Positions 49,062 through 61,664 are shown, counted from the first letter of the stretch. The stretch: DNA of 64,000 nt from Zygnema cylindricum (GCA_037447655.1 JBBHKE010000932.1:283479-347478); one strand, 5' to 3'. Program-made: numbers and translations. The notes: generated from the sequence alone by a model not told the origin.

Positions 49062-49237
49062 TACTGTATCACAACAATACGATAACAACATAACAAAAAT
49101 AGCTACTCGAAACATCATTTTTACTTGTACACATTCGATTTTCTATTGAGGACCGCTGATCGGAAGGTGAAAATCCTACCTTTAATCGCAACCGTCATAT
49201 TAACATCCCAGCAAGTGTGCACGGGAAAAATATAATG

Positions 49238-49695
49238 CATAGTTCAAAAGTAGGTGACCGTACGCCCATACAATATGCCTATTGTATGCAAAACATACAA
49301 TATGGCCTTAATACCCATATTGTATTGGCCGCAAAATGAAATAAAATAGTGACAGGGTTGAGTTACACATAGATCGACAGAGAATTAAACGTCATGTCTA
49401 AAATTGAAAAAAAAATCGGACAAAAACATCTTTTTTCTGTGAGTTTTGAGCGACTTTTTATTTAAACCGTCATATTTGGACAATCTGACGGTCGTTGATG
49501 AAAGTAACGATCTAAGAAGATCACATGAAAAACCCATAACACAACTTACGATAGGACTATCGTCAGATTCGGACGATCGGACGGTCGCTGATGAAAGTAG
49601 CGATCTAAGAAGATCACATGGAAAGCCGGTAATACAACTTACGCTAAAGGCGGCCTACAAAAGGCCTAACAAAAAACGCCTACTTTTGAACTATG
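49238..49695. mobile_element. hAT-like MITE, copy 3
   Basis: This 458-bp element has the same TIRs and orientation as copy 1 and a perfect 8-bp duplication, ATATAATG, at 49230-49237 and 49696-49703. An internal block (GATCTAAGAAGATCACATG) occurs twice, showing an internal duplication. Confidence 0.88.
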
Positions 49696-50299
49696 ATATA
49701 ATGTCAAAAAAACATCACTAATAGGGACACGCGATGTATTGCTTACTATATCCTCCACAACTATTACACTATTTTAAAAAATACAAATTACAGTAATTAA
49801 CGCTTATTAAACAACACCTACATCAACGTAAAATATAAATATAGTCATTAATTCTATTTTATGTTCAAAGGGTCAAATTTTAGGGGCGTCGAATTAGCGT
49901 TATTAAGGCTACTAGCAATTGAAGGTATACATCACATGTCAGAGTTAGTGAATTATTAACGTTAACAAATCTTGAAATTAGCTACGGGATACATTTATAA
50001 CGTGACAAACAGGCAACGTTTTTTGGGAGCGTACTTAAATAGTGTTACCAACAATGATGCACTATTTTGGGTCAACATATGATAAACTCTAATAGCAATG
50101 GCCATTTTACAACTATAGGACATCGTGTATCAATACTAAATAATAATATCAGTGCACACAAATTGTATGTGTACAACTAGGCATATCACATGCATATTGC
50201 ATGTATTATTAGTAAGAATCGAACAAAACCACATACAATATGAATTCCACACGTCATTTTTAGAAGGCAAGATTAGGACAAAAAATTGACGAATCCAAC

Positions 50300-50960
50300 A
50301 GACGACGTTAGTTGCACTAGCAATTGTTTTGGCGAACCCTACTTCGGCTACAGTCGTTGGTCAAGCAGCTCCACATGTTTGAGTGGCAGCCCTATGCCTC
50401 TAAGACGAAGGAGCGTGATTATGAACACCGCGGCCCTATGGATGACTCTATTCTGATGGCACACGATATCTTTGGTTTTTTGGGTGTTACGTTGGGCGAG
50501 TTTCTCCGCACTTGTGGCAGACGCTCGTTCGAGCGACGGCGACCTGAGAGCCCTCCTAACTCATTCCTTATTTATTTTTACCGTCAACGTTTATCTGTGG
50601 CTTTACAACGAGTGCAAGCTTCTATCGTCTTTCGATTGGCTATTTCGGTTATGGATCGTCAACATGTTTTATAACTCCCTCAACGTGCTCCCTCGGGCTT
50701 AGGGGACTTACGAGATTGCTTTTTGTAGATATTTAATTTTGTCGAGGTTGGGGTTGTAGAGTTAGTTTGTGTGCATTGTTGTGGCTTTTATTTCAAATTT
50801 GAGTGCCTTCGTTTTATGTGCCACTTTCATGTGTTCACGTTGCTTTTCTTTGTTTTTGATGCGTTGCTTGTAATTTTTCGGTTTTGGCCATGCCACCCCT
50901 TTTGTATCCTTAGACTCGGATGGTTTACCATCGCGCTTTTTAATTCATTTTGCTTTTTTT
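50300..50960 (+). mobile_element. Hairpin-tailed retroposon-like copy with ORF remnant
   Basis: An open frame at 50324-50674 reads DIFGFLGVTLGEFLRTCGRR and SFERRRPESPPNSF. After about 200 bases the unit ends in TTTTGGCCATGCCACCCCTT and the hairpin GATGGTTTACCATC (50919-50932) with a T-rich tail. A frameshifted relative of the same frame is at 51290-51440. No reverse transcriptase or transposase was recognised. Confidence 0.45.
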
Positions 50961-51139
50961 AACCATAAGGGAGTGACATAACATTACATGTTGTCCTCTT
51001 GTCCAAAAAAAGGTACATAGTTGAGCGCGAAGTGTCCCATAAACTGCCGCCACGTTCTCCATCCTCACGGCCCTCATGTGGATCTTATGTTTTGCACGAG
51101 TGTAAAAAACATTGGGTGACGTAGTTCTCACCGAACCTT

Positions 51140-51520
51140 ACGAGATCCCATGTTTCTTTTCCTGCAACATTTAATGCAAGCAACGCAGCCCGAGATGCAA
51201 CTACCTCTCTTTGAGGCTCGGAATACAACGGCCTACCGTCACTTTTCGGTATGGAGCGGCCTATAAGGAACGAGATTATGTGCGCCGTGTACCGACTAAC
51301 GACAACAAACCATTCGAAGATTTTGGGGACCTCGGAGTAGTCTTTGGACAATTTTTTACGCGATTGCACTCGTCGATCTTTTGAAGGACTAGGCAACCAT
51401 TCCTTGCCTCCGTCGCCCTTTAGCATGCCCAACCTTAACAGGGTTCAACAATTTACATTTCAATCATGCTTTGTACCTAAATGTTTTTACCATCGAGTAT
51501 TTTTTAAAACAAAAAATGAT
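51140..51520 (+). mobile_element. Second, decayed copy of the 50300-50960 element
   Basis: The plus strand has the words GAAGATTTTGGGGACCTCGG and CGTCGATCTTTTGAAGGACT, which translate in shifted frames to relatives of the copy 1 protein (DFGDLGVVFGQFF; RRSFEGLGN). It ends with TTTTTACCATCGAGTATTTT at about 51484. Confidence 0.45.
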
Positions 51521-51529
51521 CCTTTAACA

Positions 51530-53062
51530 TCAACAATTGCCAACCAAAAAAAGTTAAGTAATTGAGCACATTAGGTGCGGTGGACCTTTAAATTGTTTAA
51601 ATGCTTTATGGGTAAAAAAAAAAGTAATTTGGTGTATCGGCAAATAAAAAATCTCGTGAATAATTATTGTGAAGATTTTTATGAAAGGAAAATTAGACCT
51701 TTTGCCAACATAGTCATCCTCCGAAACATGATGAATGCCGAAGTGAAATTGGGTTGTGTTCCTTGAGATACCCATATTATACGCATACCGTATGCGTAAA
51801 ACACGTGTTCTGTATTGTGCGAACAAAAGTCCCATATGGTACGAAAATATTTTTCCCCGCATTTGAAATTTATTCGAGTAGTGGACTATTTGTCAAAGCC
51901 AAAACCACCAGTCATTTGCGATATTCGGCAATAGGTTCAAACATTTATAGGTTAAATAAAAAAAAATCGAAAAACAAAAAGGGGAAAAAAATTAAGTAAA
52001 CATACTACAATACTATGTTGTAATGTCTGTCTTTGCCCGTAAAAATAAGCCAAATGCCGAAAAAAGGAAAGAGAAATGAAAATTATTGCATGCCAAAAAT
52101 TTAACTGCTTATCACATAAAATACCAAATATAAAAAGAAACGAGAATTAAAAAAAAAACAGATAAACAAGGCTGTAGATTCATTTACACTTGAAATTTAT
52201 ACCAGGTTGCAGGTTTACATTTGTTCTTCGCGGAATTCCTCCCATTTAATTAAAATTAAATCCCAAAAAAGAATCCGTAAAAAAATTCAGCGGGCTCGGT
52301 TGGCACCGAAGCAAGCCCTAGAAAAACAGCCGCGTACTCCGTACCCCGTACCTCCCCGCCACCCCCGTACGTACTACCGCGTGTTAGGCATTCGCGCCGA
52401 ATGCCGAATATTTGGAATGTTCCCCAATATTCCACATTTAATCTGGCAATTGCCGAATAGCCGTGGCTAAGCTTTAAAGTTTGAACGGCTACGATTTTAG
52501 TCAGAAACACTAAATTATTTTTTATTTTCTTAACTCTACACTAACGCTACTCTTTAAACAGTGAAAACCGGCCACGTCATTCTAACTGAATTAGGAAAAA
52601 CACCATTAATACAAACCCCATACTACAAATTTCTTTACTCTAATAAGTAATAACGAGTCAGGGTATTGTATAGTTATGGAAATGCCAATTCAGTCATACA
52701 ATACGATTCACTTATACAATACGATTTCAGTTTCAATGACATTCAAAATTCCAAAACACATTGTTTTGTTTAACAAAACCGAGGACCAGAACTGAGATCT
52801 CCGTGAAGACATCTCCGTTAAGATGCAAAAAAGTCCAAAATTAAAGTTGAAACCTGGGGCTTTATGCGATTCATTAGCCCTAAAACTCTTAAATGCCCTG
52901 TAAAAGAGTGGAATGTCAAGGTAATTGCTCATAAACACATCTTCCTAATTTATATTACTATTTATCATAAACTTGTGCACACAACCAAAAAAACACAAAC
53001 AAGCGGAACGCAAACAAAACTAAACAGCAGAGAAGCCAATCAACCCTTCACAAATCCTAAAC
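51530..53062. other. AT-rich intergenic, no gene seen
   Basis: Open frames here are short and low-complexity. 52310-52400 is locally GC-rich, with CCGTACCCCGTACCTCCCCG. Confidence 0.45.
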
Positions 53063-53064
53063 TA

Positions 53065-53263
53065 CACCCGCTCATCGTTATTAGTGATAGTAACACTAAT
53101 TCGGTTACAACTTTTTCTGGCCAAAAATCACAAAATAGAGTTGACAACATTATTTAAGGTCGTGGACTACAATCTGCCACGTCTCCTTGCACTAAAATAG
53201 TATTATTAATTATAATTTCGTATTAACACTACAAAACTTTAGCGCTAATAACGATGAATGGTG
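53065..53263. mobile_element. TACACCG-type MITE, 'ACGTGG' interior
   Basis: The ends CACCCGCTCATCGTTATTAG and CTAATAACGATGAATGGTG are flanked by TA (53063-53064, 53264-53265). The interior is nearly the same as in 6940-7137 (CTGGCCAAAAATCACAAAAT, GTGGACTACAATCTGCCACG). Confidence 0.82.
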
Positions 53264-53265
53264 TA

Positions 53266-54461
53266 CCGCAATTTGAAACCTTTAACCAAACCGTGGCCCT
53301 GCAAAAAGGAGCCCACTTCAAAAATAACCCATGCATACGTGACGACATCTATCACCAACACCAGCCATAGTCAACATGGTGGGACTTGACCTTTCTAAAA
53401 AATGGTGAAGTGTTTATATCTCTAGATCTATTATTTGATGGAAATGTACTGTATACTCACACTGCCACTCCTAACTGACACTTAATACAATATAGGAAAA
53501 ATGGAGGAAAAAAAAACCCTTTTTCTGGAGGAACTCCAAGTCCAGATCTGCACTTAGATGTCGATGCCTTTGTAAGGCTTTCACGGCTATATTCCCATGT
53601 GGACAAAATTATGACCATGTAAAATTTGCATTTTTCGTATTTTTCACGAAGTTCGTAGATTACAATACCTACGAGTTATTTGAAATGCAAGCTAAGCAGA
53701 ATAGAATGAAACATCATCATTATCATGGTTTTCTGCCCATCAGAAAGGAAATTCTCTCCTCGGAAAGGTTACGTTAAGAAAAATAAATAAAAATATAAGA
53801 GGCTACGTTATGAGAGAGAAAACATAAAAAGTGAGAGCCTTGCAAGAATTCCACAAAAAGGTGACGAATAATTGCCATAATTGCCATAATTGTCACTTTG
53901 CCGGCACCTTTTAGAACAAGTCACCAAAACCTTTCTGGATGACCCTAATCTACTATTTACTTTGCTTTTATTACTCTATCATTTACTAACCTGTTATGAT
54001 CTATTAACCTGTTTATTGGGCGGGTTTCAGCTCTGCACCGATAACTGGAGAGCCAATCCATTATCAGAATGTGCTTATGATGTCCAGCTATCTACACAAT
54101 CTCAACCTTAACTATTTAAACCCCACTAGTTGAGCGCCACTATATAAGCTCCATGAGCTCCTAATGTTAGGCACATGAGTTATTACTTTATTTAAACTAC
54201 TACTATTTCAACTCACACTCTACGAATAGGTGAATAGCATGGCGGTAACCTCATGTATCCATTAACAATTTGCCAATATCGCGAACCGATGTATTGCAAA
54301 TAGTGGACTATTATATTTATTATTGTAAGCAAGCTAACTTACGAATGGAACTAAATTATGTCAATCGAATATACACATATAAAGGTTGTTATTAGTAGCC
54401 CTGCATATTGACAGCGGGGTAGAAATGGCTATACCATACGTCCACAACATAAGAAAAAACG
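53266..54461. other. Intergenic, 3' of ARID-HMG gene
   Basis: It holds a short AATTGCCAT triplication at 53870-53893. No gene was seen. The polyadenylation site of the gene on the minus strand should lie just below 54462. Confidence 0.45.
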
Positions 54462-57400
54462 TCAAAATAGGTTTAAACCTCTCCTTGGGATCTCCGCGGG
54501 ACCTTCCTCCACCATTGGTGTGTCCTCCGAACAGTCATCTTTCGATTCAGTTGAGACCGGCACTCCGGGCTGCGACAAGGACCATACAAATTTTACAACA
54601 CTCGCGAAAAACAAAAAATAGAAAAATGGCAATTTTATGGAGAGACTAAGACTGGCCGAGAGATAGATGCTTATACATTGAATAAGAAAGTTATACATCG
54701 AATAAATTTAGGTGCTTAAGCCGAACGTGCTGACAGCGAGACCAACAGTTTTCAACTCGTGTGACAATGGCATGAGAGCAGTGATGATTTTATGGGTGAA
54801 GCCGTGGAAAAGGTCTAATTCGAACGCTCGTTTGAGTGTCTGGTTTAGGCCTTGATTTCTCGTTTTTCCCATGTGTGTGTACAAATTACAGAAAACACTC
54901 TTCTTCATATTGAGCTTGCATGAATGATAGAGGCTTGCAAATCTTCTACATACGCATCCTTCACCCTTTTCCCGATTTGTTGCCAAAGGATAAAAGGATT
55001 GCTAATTACATCCATCATTCATTATCATTATATGAATATTCACAGATAATCAAGTTAAACAATAGTGCAAGACTTGCAGATAGAGAAGGAAAGGAGACGA
55101 TGGTAGAAGATTGTTTCAGACATGTGAGTTCAATCGGTGAAAACGATGTGAAAGTGCTTCTCGAATGAAGAGCAAATGTTTTGGCGGTGAATTTCTCAAT
55201 AGTTTTATGGGAGGCATTTAAACACATCACTGATGACCTACACCACCCCCTATCCACCAGCTTGTGAACTTACCAGTTTTGTCTTATTATCCGGTGTAAG
55301 CTCCTCAGCCACACCCGTAGGCCGAGAAACTCTTGCCCGTCTTTCCTTCCTCCGTCTTCCACCGGATACAGGTCCATTTAAAATTCTCACAGGATGCTCC
55401 ATTGGTCCTTGACTTTGAGGGGTTTTCTCTCTGGCAGCCATGTCTTCGTAATTCTGACATTTGAAAGGTCTTAACCAGCAAATCAGGTCCAAGACGAACC
55501 CTCTCAAAAACTTACCAAAATACTATTTAAGAGGTCTAGGACAAAGTTAAATCTTCCTTCAGGTAGGACCTGAGAAGCATTAAAATTAAAAAAGTCATGG
55601 ACAGAGAAGGACAAACTTCCCTACTCCATCACCTCGTCTATTCTTTTGGCTCTGCCTTGAATATATTTCAATAATCCAGGCAATTCTGCATTGCCAAAGT
55701 TTTACATTCCCTAAAATCTTGCGAGGTGCTCAACTGCTAGATTTCCAAAACAGAGTGAAATGTAGTTGTGAATAGAATAAGGTGTCGTACACAATTATAC
55801 ATGACAAACATGTTTCGATTTGAACCAAACTAAACCGTTGGATTACACACAACCGAACCACTAAACCGTAAAACCGTTCATAACCAGTCCCCCACCCCGC
55901 TGTGAGCTGCCCTCCCCTAACCAAATGGTTTCTGAAAATGCTCGAACAGAACCAAACCGTTTTAAACAGGGTTTAAATTTCACAAACCAAACCGTCAAAA
56001 TCGGTTTGGTTCGATTTGGTTGGATTTCGACCCAAGGTCCATACTTTATGCAGACATGCACTTAAAAAAACTGTGATATTACTGAGAGATTGTAATCCTT
56101 GAAGCACAAAAAACATAGTGTCAAAATTTACTTTGGCATACTGCATACACTAAAAATAGGCAAAATCCACCCATAAGCAACAGGATTTTCTTCCAAAAAG
56201 TAAAAACCATTCCAGGGATGTTCAAAGTCACCTTCTTTATTTCCGCTGGAAGAGCTTTCCACTGCTCTGAGAGCCAAATTCCACATTCGTCAATTGTCGC
56301 ATCCGGGTTCATTTCCTTTAATCTGTCACGCCATTCGCTAAAAAAGTAGTCGTATGGCAATCGTTGTTCCGTTTTTTCAAGATCTCCTGGCGACAGATCT
56401 ACCATTTTCTGTTGCTTCAAGAAATCGGCGATTGCTTTAGGATCCAAAATGGAGTGAGGACGAGGATTGGCTCCTTTGGGAGGGTGGTATAAGATACCCT
56501 TGAGAGTTTCAGCTCCCACTTGGACTGTTACAAAATATCCCAAATCGAACTTTGCATGTATAGTGCCTGTGACTGCTTGCCCAAGCATTTGCTGAGGATC
56601 TTCAAAAGCTGTAGAATACCAAACAATGTTCCATGCATCAGAATACTTCTTTGAGAATTTTCAACAGCAAAAATCACATAGTCTCCAACGATATCGAAAG
56701 CAGTTGTCTCTCAAAAGGCATTCTCATTGGTATTTATGCCTTCACTGGGTGGATAAATTCAAATAACATTTTAAGCCCTGGGTTTTAAATCTGAAGATGG
56801 GAAGTCCAGTGGACTCGCTGACTCAAAAATGAGGCCTCAAAATCCCAACTTATCCATATTTCAACCAAAGCTTGAAGACTTCTCGCCTTCCCTCACTGTG
56901 ATGTCCAATCAGACGACACTTAATAGGCCATACACATTTCCCACGACCCTCAATGAAGTTTCGATGCAAGACAGCAAGTTATACACAATGCGGTTAAACA
57001 AAAGTTGCCAGAAATTAATGCATCTTGGAAAGCATTTGGGTAAGCCAACGACATCCTATAGCTCCCACATTTGCCCACCCTTCTGTACTAACTCATATTC
57101 TCCACAGATATTGTGTTAGCATGCTTAAGAACTTCAGATAGCAAATCAGAAACTTCCTTTAATCCCTTTACTGGAAAAACTTCATGGCATCTTCTTCCAT
57201 TCCCTATGCAAACAGAACGCAGTTAATAAAATAAGGAACATAGATAAAGATGAAATGAAGGAACATGATAAAGAGAAGACTGGATACAAGCATTGGAGCC
57301 AGATAAACGTCATAATGACGTACATAGACTCAGAGCTATACCTTCCGTCTCTGGCTCCTCAACAGATCTCTTTCTTCTTCCCATTTTCTTGGGAGTCCCC

Positions 57401-59864
57401 TCAGACGTTAGCTGCATATCGATTCCAAACAGCTCTGGTTGAATTCGAGCTACTCGTGGTTCACGGGGAAATGAAGTAGAGACCACAGCTATAGATAAAA
57501 AAAGAACAAAATAAACAACAAGACAAAGGAATTGCCACCCACACGTCAAAAAAAGGTCGTTACAATTTCAGCATACCATCCTGGAGGAAGGGATTCCTGC
57601 TGTAAAGAGCACAATGGGATAATAACATTCAGAAATTTTCAACGAATCGGGGCATCGTTCAAAGAAAACAGAGCATGCCCCTATTTTTGTCAATCAAAAG
57701 TGTCTGTACCAAGGAACAAAAATGTGAGCTACTTGTTTGCTACAAGTGAAAAGGTCATGCCTTAGTAGTTTACATTCTACCAACAAGAGATAGCAGTTAA
57801 CTTCGCAAATGATCAATTTCGGAAGTTACTACAGAAATATTGCACAACTTTCTGACTTCCGAAAACCTAGACATAGCCGTTATCATATCTTTGCTGTTAA
57901 ATGCTGTTGTCATCACTGGTCAGCTGCATTTCTCTTCGTTAATACAACCTCTCCAAAATCCATCATACACATATAACATGCTATAATAAAAAAAAGCTAT
58001 AACTGGGTAACAAATCGGAGCATATGCTGTGCTGCTATTTCAGCTCCAACTGGGACGTATGAATGAAAGTACAGCGGTACATGGCTTATAACGAATGTAT
58101 TGGCTATTCAACAATTAGCAATGGTATAAAGTCTTCCCTCAACATTTAAAGCATGGCTTATAACAAATGTATTGGCTATTCAACAATTAGCATTGGTATA
58201 AAGTCTTCCCTCAACATTTAAAGCCTCTTCTCAAATGCTTGCTTTCATACAAACATTATCCAAGCTCTACACAATGCTTTTGCACTTCCAAGCTTCCGAC
58301 TCAAACCATATGAAACGACACAAGCAAAAAAAAAAAATGAGTTGTAAAAAAAAACGCTTCCAGCATCACCAGATGCTATGCCTATCACATTTGTGGGATG
58401 CAGACGCACCATAAGCCCTTCCCCATGAGATGCAGCAGTGGCGGGACAGCTGGCAGGAGCTCACACGAGGGAGGAATTAGTGGTCCACGTGCGTTAAAGA
58501 AGTAGAGCTGCTCATAGTGATGCAGCAAACCCGTGTAGTATTTTCGCAGAATGAAGGAAGCACTTGTGATTGTAGGAGGCAGTCTAAATGCCTTTGCCAC
58601 ATCTTTCCAGCTCTTCCGCGTAGTTACCTGCACCCCACCTAATCAATGAGTAAATGCTAAAAACAAGCAATACGTGGAACAAATATTACGATGCGTTTAC
58701 CTAATACTTATGCAAAAAAATGGGGAAGATAGACTTCTATCTCCTTGATTTTGTTGCCCGAAGCATAACATGCCAGAGAATGAAAGGCAAATGGAATTAC
58801 TTGTGCCAGACCTCCCTTCCGGGTCACTTCCCGGTAGAGTAGGTGCAAGTCAAGCTCTTTTCCACCCATCAATGGGATCCTGCAAAATCAGCACTGTCTC
58901 CCTTCAATAAAACACTGAACAGAACCATTCAAAACTCGGCCCCCCAGACCAAGCATGCAATGACATGAGGCAAGAACAGAGGTTAAGCCAAAGCTACACT
59001 GCCCATAGAATCATTAGTATTAAAGCAAAATTAGTTATATAAATTACTAACTTAGGGCAAAGAGACATGACGATCTAAGAACACTCATTAATAGTATTGT
59101 TAACACTATTTTTGATTTTCAGCCAAAAAAAGTTGTGACCGAATTAGAGTTATTAACACTAATAACAATGTGCAGGGTAGTCATCTCACAATATGGTATT
59201 TGCCAATGGGGCTGCTGATGCATAGAATTGGACTTGTACATTCAATACAGGCCAATAAGTCATTGTTTTGGCAAGTGTGTACTGGAAATAGTGCTGAACC
59301 GAGATGGGAGGTAGTAAGATAAGAGGTAGACTCACTTGAGGGTGTTCCCAAGGTACGAATGAAGATGAGAGAGTGTGGTGAGAAAAAGGTGCTGGTCATT
59401 TGAAACCTCTGCATGACTCGCCATCGGTGTAGGATACAAAGAGCCTTCTGGCTGCAGAAACCCCATATCAAACAGTATTTAGTTTGGTAAGACCTCCCAT
59501 ATTGGACTGAATAGACAAAAAGCAAGTTATATGTTTTAAGCAACCATAATACACAACAGAGATACAAAGGGAGGTTCAACAGTTATTTGGCTTTTCATCC
59601 ATGATTTGAATTTTACATTCTAATCAGGCATCTCCTCGTGGACCATAGTAGGAATCCTCATGTATTAAATTTGAGTCTACCAATGTGGATAAGAAGCCAC
59701 TCGTACGGAGACATGAATCTATTCAACATTCACCATCTCCTAGAGCCTGAAATTCTTTGAGCCTTGATACAGAAAGCTTTGAGCACTGGTGCACTTCATT
59801 GTATATTTTGACTATGTAAATCCTGGTATGCTACCAGTTCATTTAAAACACTCTCTCCTGTCAT
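54462..59864 (-). CDS. ARID-HMG box DNA-binding protein, 436 aa
   Basis: Nine exons on the minus strand: 59864-59835, 59451-59336, 58879-58801, 58627-58465, 57488-57342, 57203-57093, 56608-56232, 55453-55274, 54569-54462; total 1311 nt in frame. An ARID domain spans about residues 30-119 (HLFLTTLSHLHSYLGNTLK, IPLMGGKELDLHLLYREVTR, KGGLAQVTTRKSWKDVAKAF, RLPPTITSASFILRKYY). A plant-specific block IHAKFDLGYFVTVQVGAETL lies at about 229-248. An HMG box begins near 299 (LPYDYFFSEWRDRLKEMNPD, then IWLSEQWKALPAEIKKNYED). The C-terminus has a basic patch (GRRRKERRARVSR) and an acidic tail. Plant ARID-HMG proteins (the Arabidopsis HMGB9/15 type) bind AT-rich DNA and help transcription factors in the nucleus. 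The first exon (10 residues, MTGESVLNEL) fits phase and splice sites but is short, so the start is tentative; M20 is another option. Donors at 57092 (GTTAGT) and 58464 were chosen because they alone keep the frame. Confidence 0.9.
58081..58224. repeat. Perfect-length 72-bp tandem duplication
   Basis: 58081-58152 and 58153-58224 differ at two bases only (units begin ATGGCTTATAAC and end AACATTTAAAGC). It is in the fourth intron of the ARID-HMG gene. Confidence 0.9.
58997..59177. mobile_element. Degenerate TACACCG-type MITE in ARID-HMG intron 2
   Basis: The ends CACTGCCCATAGAATCATTAG and ACTAATAACAATGTGCAGGG are flanked by TA. The interior is a degraded relative of the 'ACGTGG' type (GACATGACGATCTAAG; CAGCCAAAAAAAGTTGTGAC). 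Confidence 0.6.
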
Positions 59865-60369
59865 TTTTTCCAGTACACTTAGTATCTGCCACTTATATTT
59901 AAAAAAATGACGACCAAATTAATTTGACAGCCTATACACATCTCATCAAATACCCTACTGTATATATATCCAAATTCTTCAAAAAGTCTGTGTATGATGT
60001 ACAGACACGGCCTTGTCATCCGCTGACAATTTCTTATGAACATAAGTGCTCCTTGCTCATAGAGCCTCTAGTTGAATCAAACATCATGGCTTATCTTCTC
60101 TGCTCTCGAATGCGAAGGGAAGCATCCAAATGTGAGACAGAAAGCTAGAAATAATAAAATAGGCTGCTTCATTTTATTCCGAAGTACTGATGAGTTAATC
60201 ATGTTACAAAAATAGCCTGAGACTTACAATAATTCAATAAAAACAGTTTCACAAATACTGTGCACATTCAGCATGAACAAAATGATGAGAGATGCCACAT
60301 GAAGAACAGCAAAGAGGCAAACGCCAGAACATGCCAGCTCAACACCACACCAACAGTTGTGGGGAATTA

Positions 60370-60495
60370 CACAAAACATGATTACTGGCATTAGTTTGAA
60401 GTAATCGTACAGAAAACTGTACAGATCGTACCTTTTTCTGTACAATCATTGTGATTACTGGCCAGTACACCAGTAATTGCCTATGTGTAATTACC
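60370..60495. repeat. ATTACTGGC inverted repeat related to 35040-35185
   Basis: TTGTGATTACTGGCCAG and GTAATTACCCTAT occur in both stretches, with a GTAC-rich middle. It might be another small inverted-repeat element; ends were not defined. Confidence 0.45.
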
Positions 60496-61115
60496 CTATA
60501 AGAGTAGGACAGCAATGCTCACCAAATCCACAGAGATCCATTGCTGATTAGCTGTTCCCTTCCAAGGAGCTGCAAAAATCTCAGCTCCAACAACTGATCC
60601 AGTCTTCATATCCAGACAAATGGACATATCCTGAAATGCTGTTATTCTTTTGGCACTGTTCTGTGAATCTCCAATATCGGTCATATCCCAAACTTGTTGT
60701 GGAGTAGGCGCCTTCGGAACATAAGTTTCCAAACGAACCTGCAGAAACACCAAAACCTCAATCTGCTCATTTGAAGATGCAAAACAAAGAATACAAGTTC
60801 GAATTAAACATCATCCTGAATTAGATGCTTTTGTCAACAAAGTTGGCACTAAAGAGCAGAAATTGTCAATCTTCACTTCCCAGGCTCAAAACCTTGCTTC
60901 ACCTTATGTCCAGATTGTTTCCAACTCAGTGCCCGATTGCTCGCCTGGTGCACTAAAACAAAGCCTTTGCCTCCACCTAAATCTTCGCATCGCCAAACTT
61001 GAAACAAGTTTGTATCGGAGCTCTGTTGAAGGCTGACTCCAAGAGCATTATGCACCGAAAGGGCAAGAGTTGCATTTGAAAATGGTTTCAATCGAATAAA
61101 CTTCTCGGTTGCCAT
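60496..61115 (-). CDS. Ricin-B/EUL-type beta-trefoil lectin-domain protein, about 151 aa
   Basis: Two exons on the minus strand: 61115-60903 (from MATEKFIRLKPF) and 60738-60496, joined in phase 0 (HK|VRLETY), stop at 60498-60496. The sequence holds repeats typical of a beta-trefoil: FQVWRCEDLGGGKGFVLVHQ, ASNRALSWKQSG, then SICLDMKTGSVVGAEIFAAP and the closing KGTANQQW (QxW motif). Similar folds are in plant EUL and ricin-B-like lectins, which bind glycans in nucleus and cytoplasm. There is no enzyme or A-chain-like domain and no signal peptide, so nothing suggests a toxin. A GT at 60522 (TTG|GTGAGC) could instead splice to an unseen last exon; the read-through version ends ISVDLVSIAVLLL. An upstream ATG at 61160 is in frame but its extra residues look like leader. 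Confidence 0.65.
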
Positions 61116-61664
61116 TTTCAGACACCAAAAACTGGACCCCGTCCCATAACACACATGCAAGAATCCAGTCAGCCATTACATTGTGTTTAGCAAGTTTAGA
61201 AGTTGGGCCCAATCTCATAACACAGGCAAGAATTGAGTCATTTTTTAATTCACAGAAAGTGATTCAAGAAGCAATTCGAACATCTTTTGGCGAGTAGCTG
61301 TCACAGAAAACAGCACAGCACTAAACTCAAGCTTTTGAAATAAAGCTGCCACTTTCAGACCACCTTTTTATAATCCATTTGTGAAAAAATTCTCATGACA
61401 ATCACCAGAATCCTATAAACAGCTTGCTGCCCTAGCAATGCCAGTGACCTCCTACAATCTTTTCATTGGGAGAGAAAGGACAAGCAAAAAGGTCCCAAAA
61501 TTTTGAGCAAGAACAAAATCAAAAACAAAAAAAGAGAAGAAAAAACTGATATCTGCCATATCCAGGGAGACAAGTTTTCATTCACAGAAATTTTTAGTCA
61601 TTAAAAGTGCCCATTTCTGGCAGCTTACAACCTATAATAGCCAGGTTTCCACCTTAAGATAGTA

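Noticed and set aside
54708-54986. Minus-strand frame of 92 codons as an exon of the ARID-HMG gene
   Set aside because: The exons at 55453-55274 and 54569-54462 join in phase without it and give a sensible end.
57093-57106. Donor at 57105 (TCT|GTGGAG) for the ARID-HMG exon
   Set aside because: It leaves phase 0, incompatible with the next exon; the donor at 57092 (GTTAGT) keeps the frame.
60496-61115. Toxin gene of ricin type
   Set aside because: Only a lectin-like beta-trefoil is present; there is no enzymatic chain and no secretion signal.
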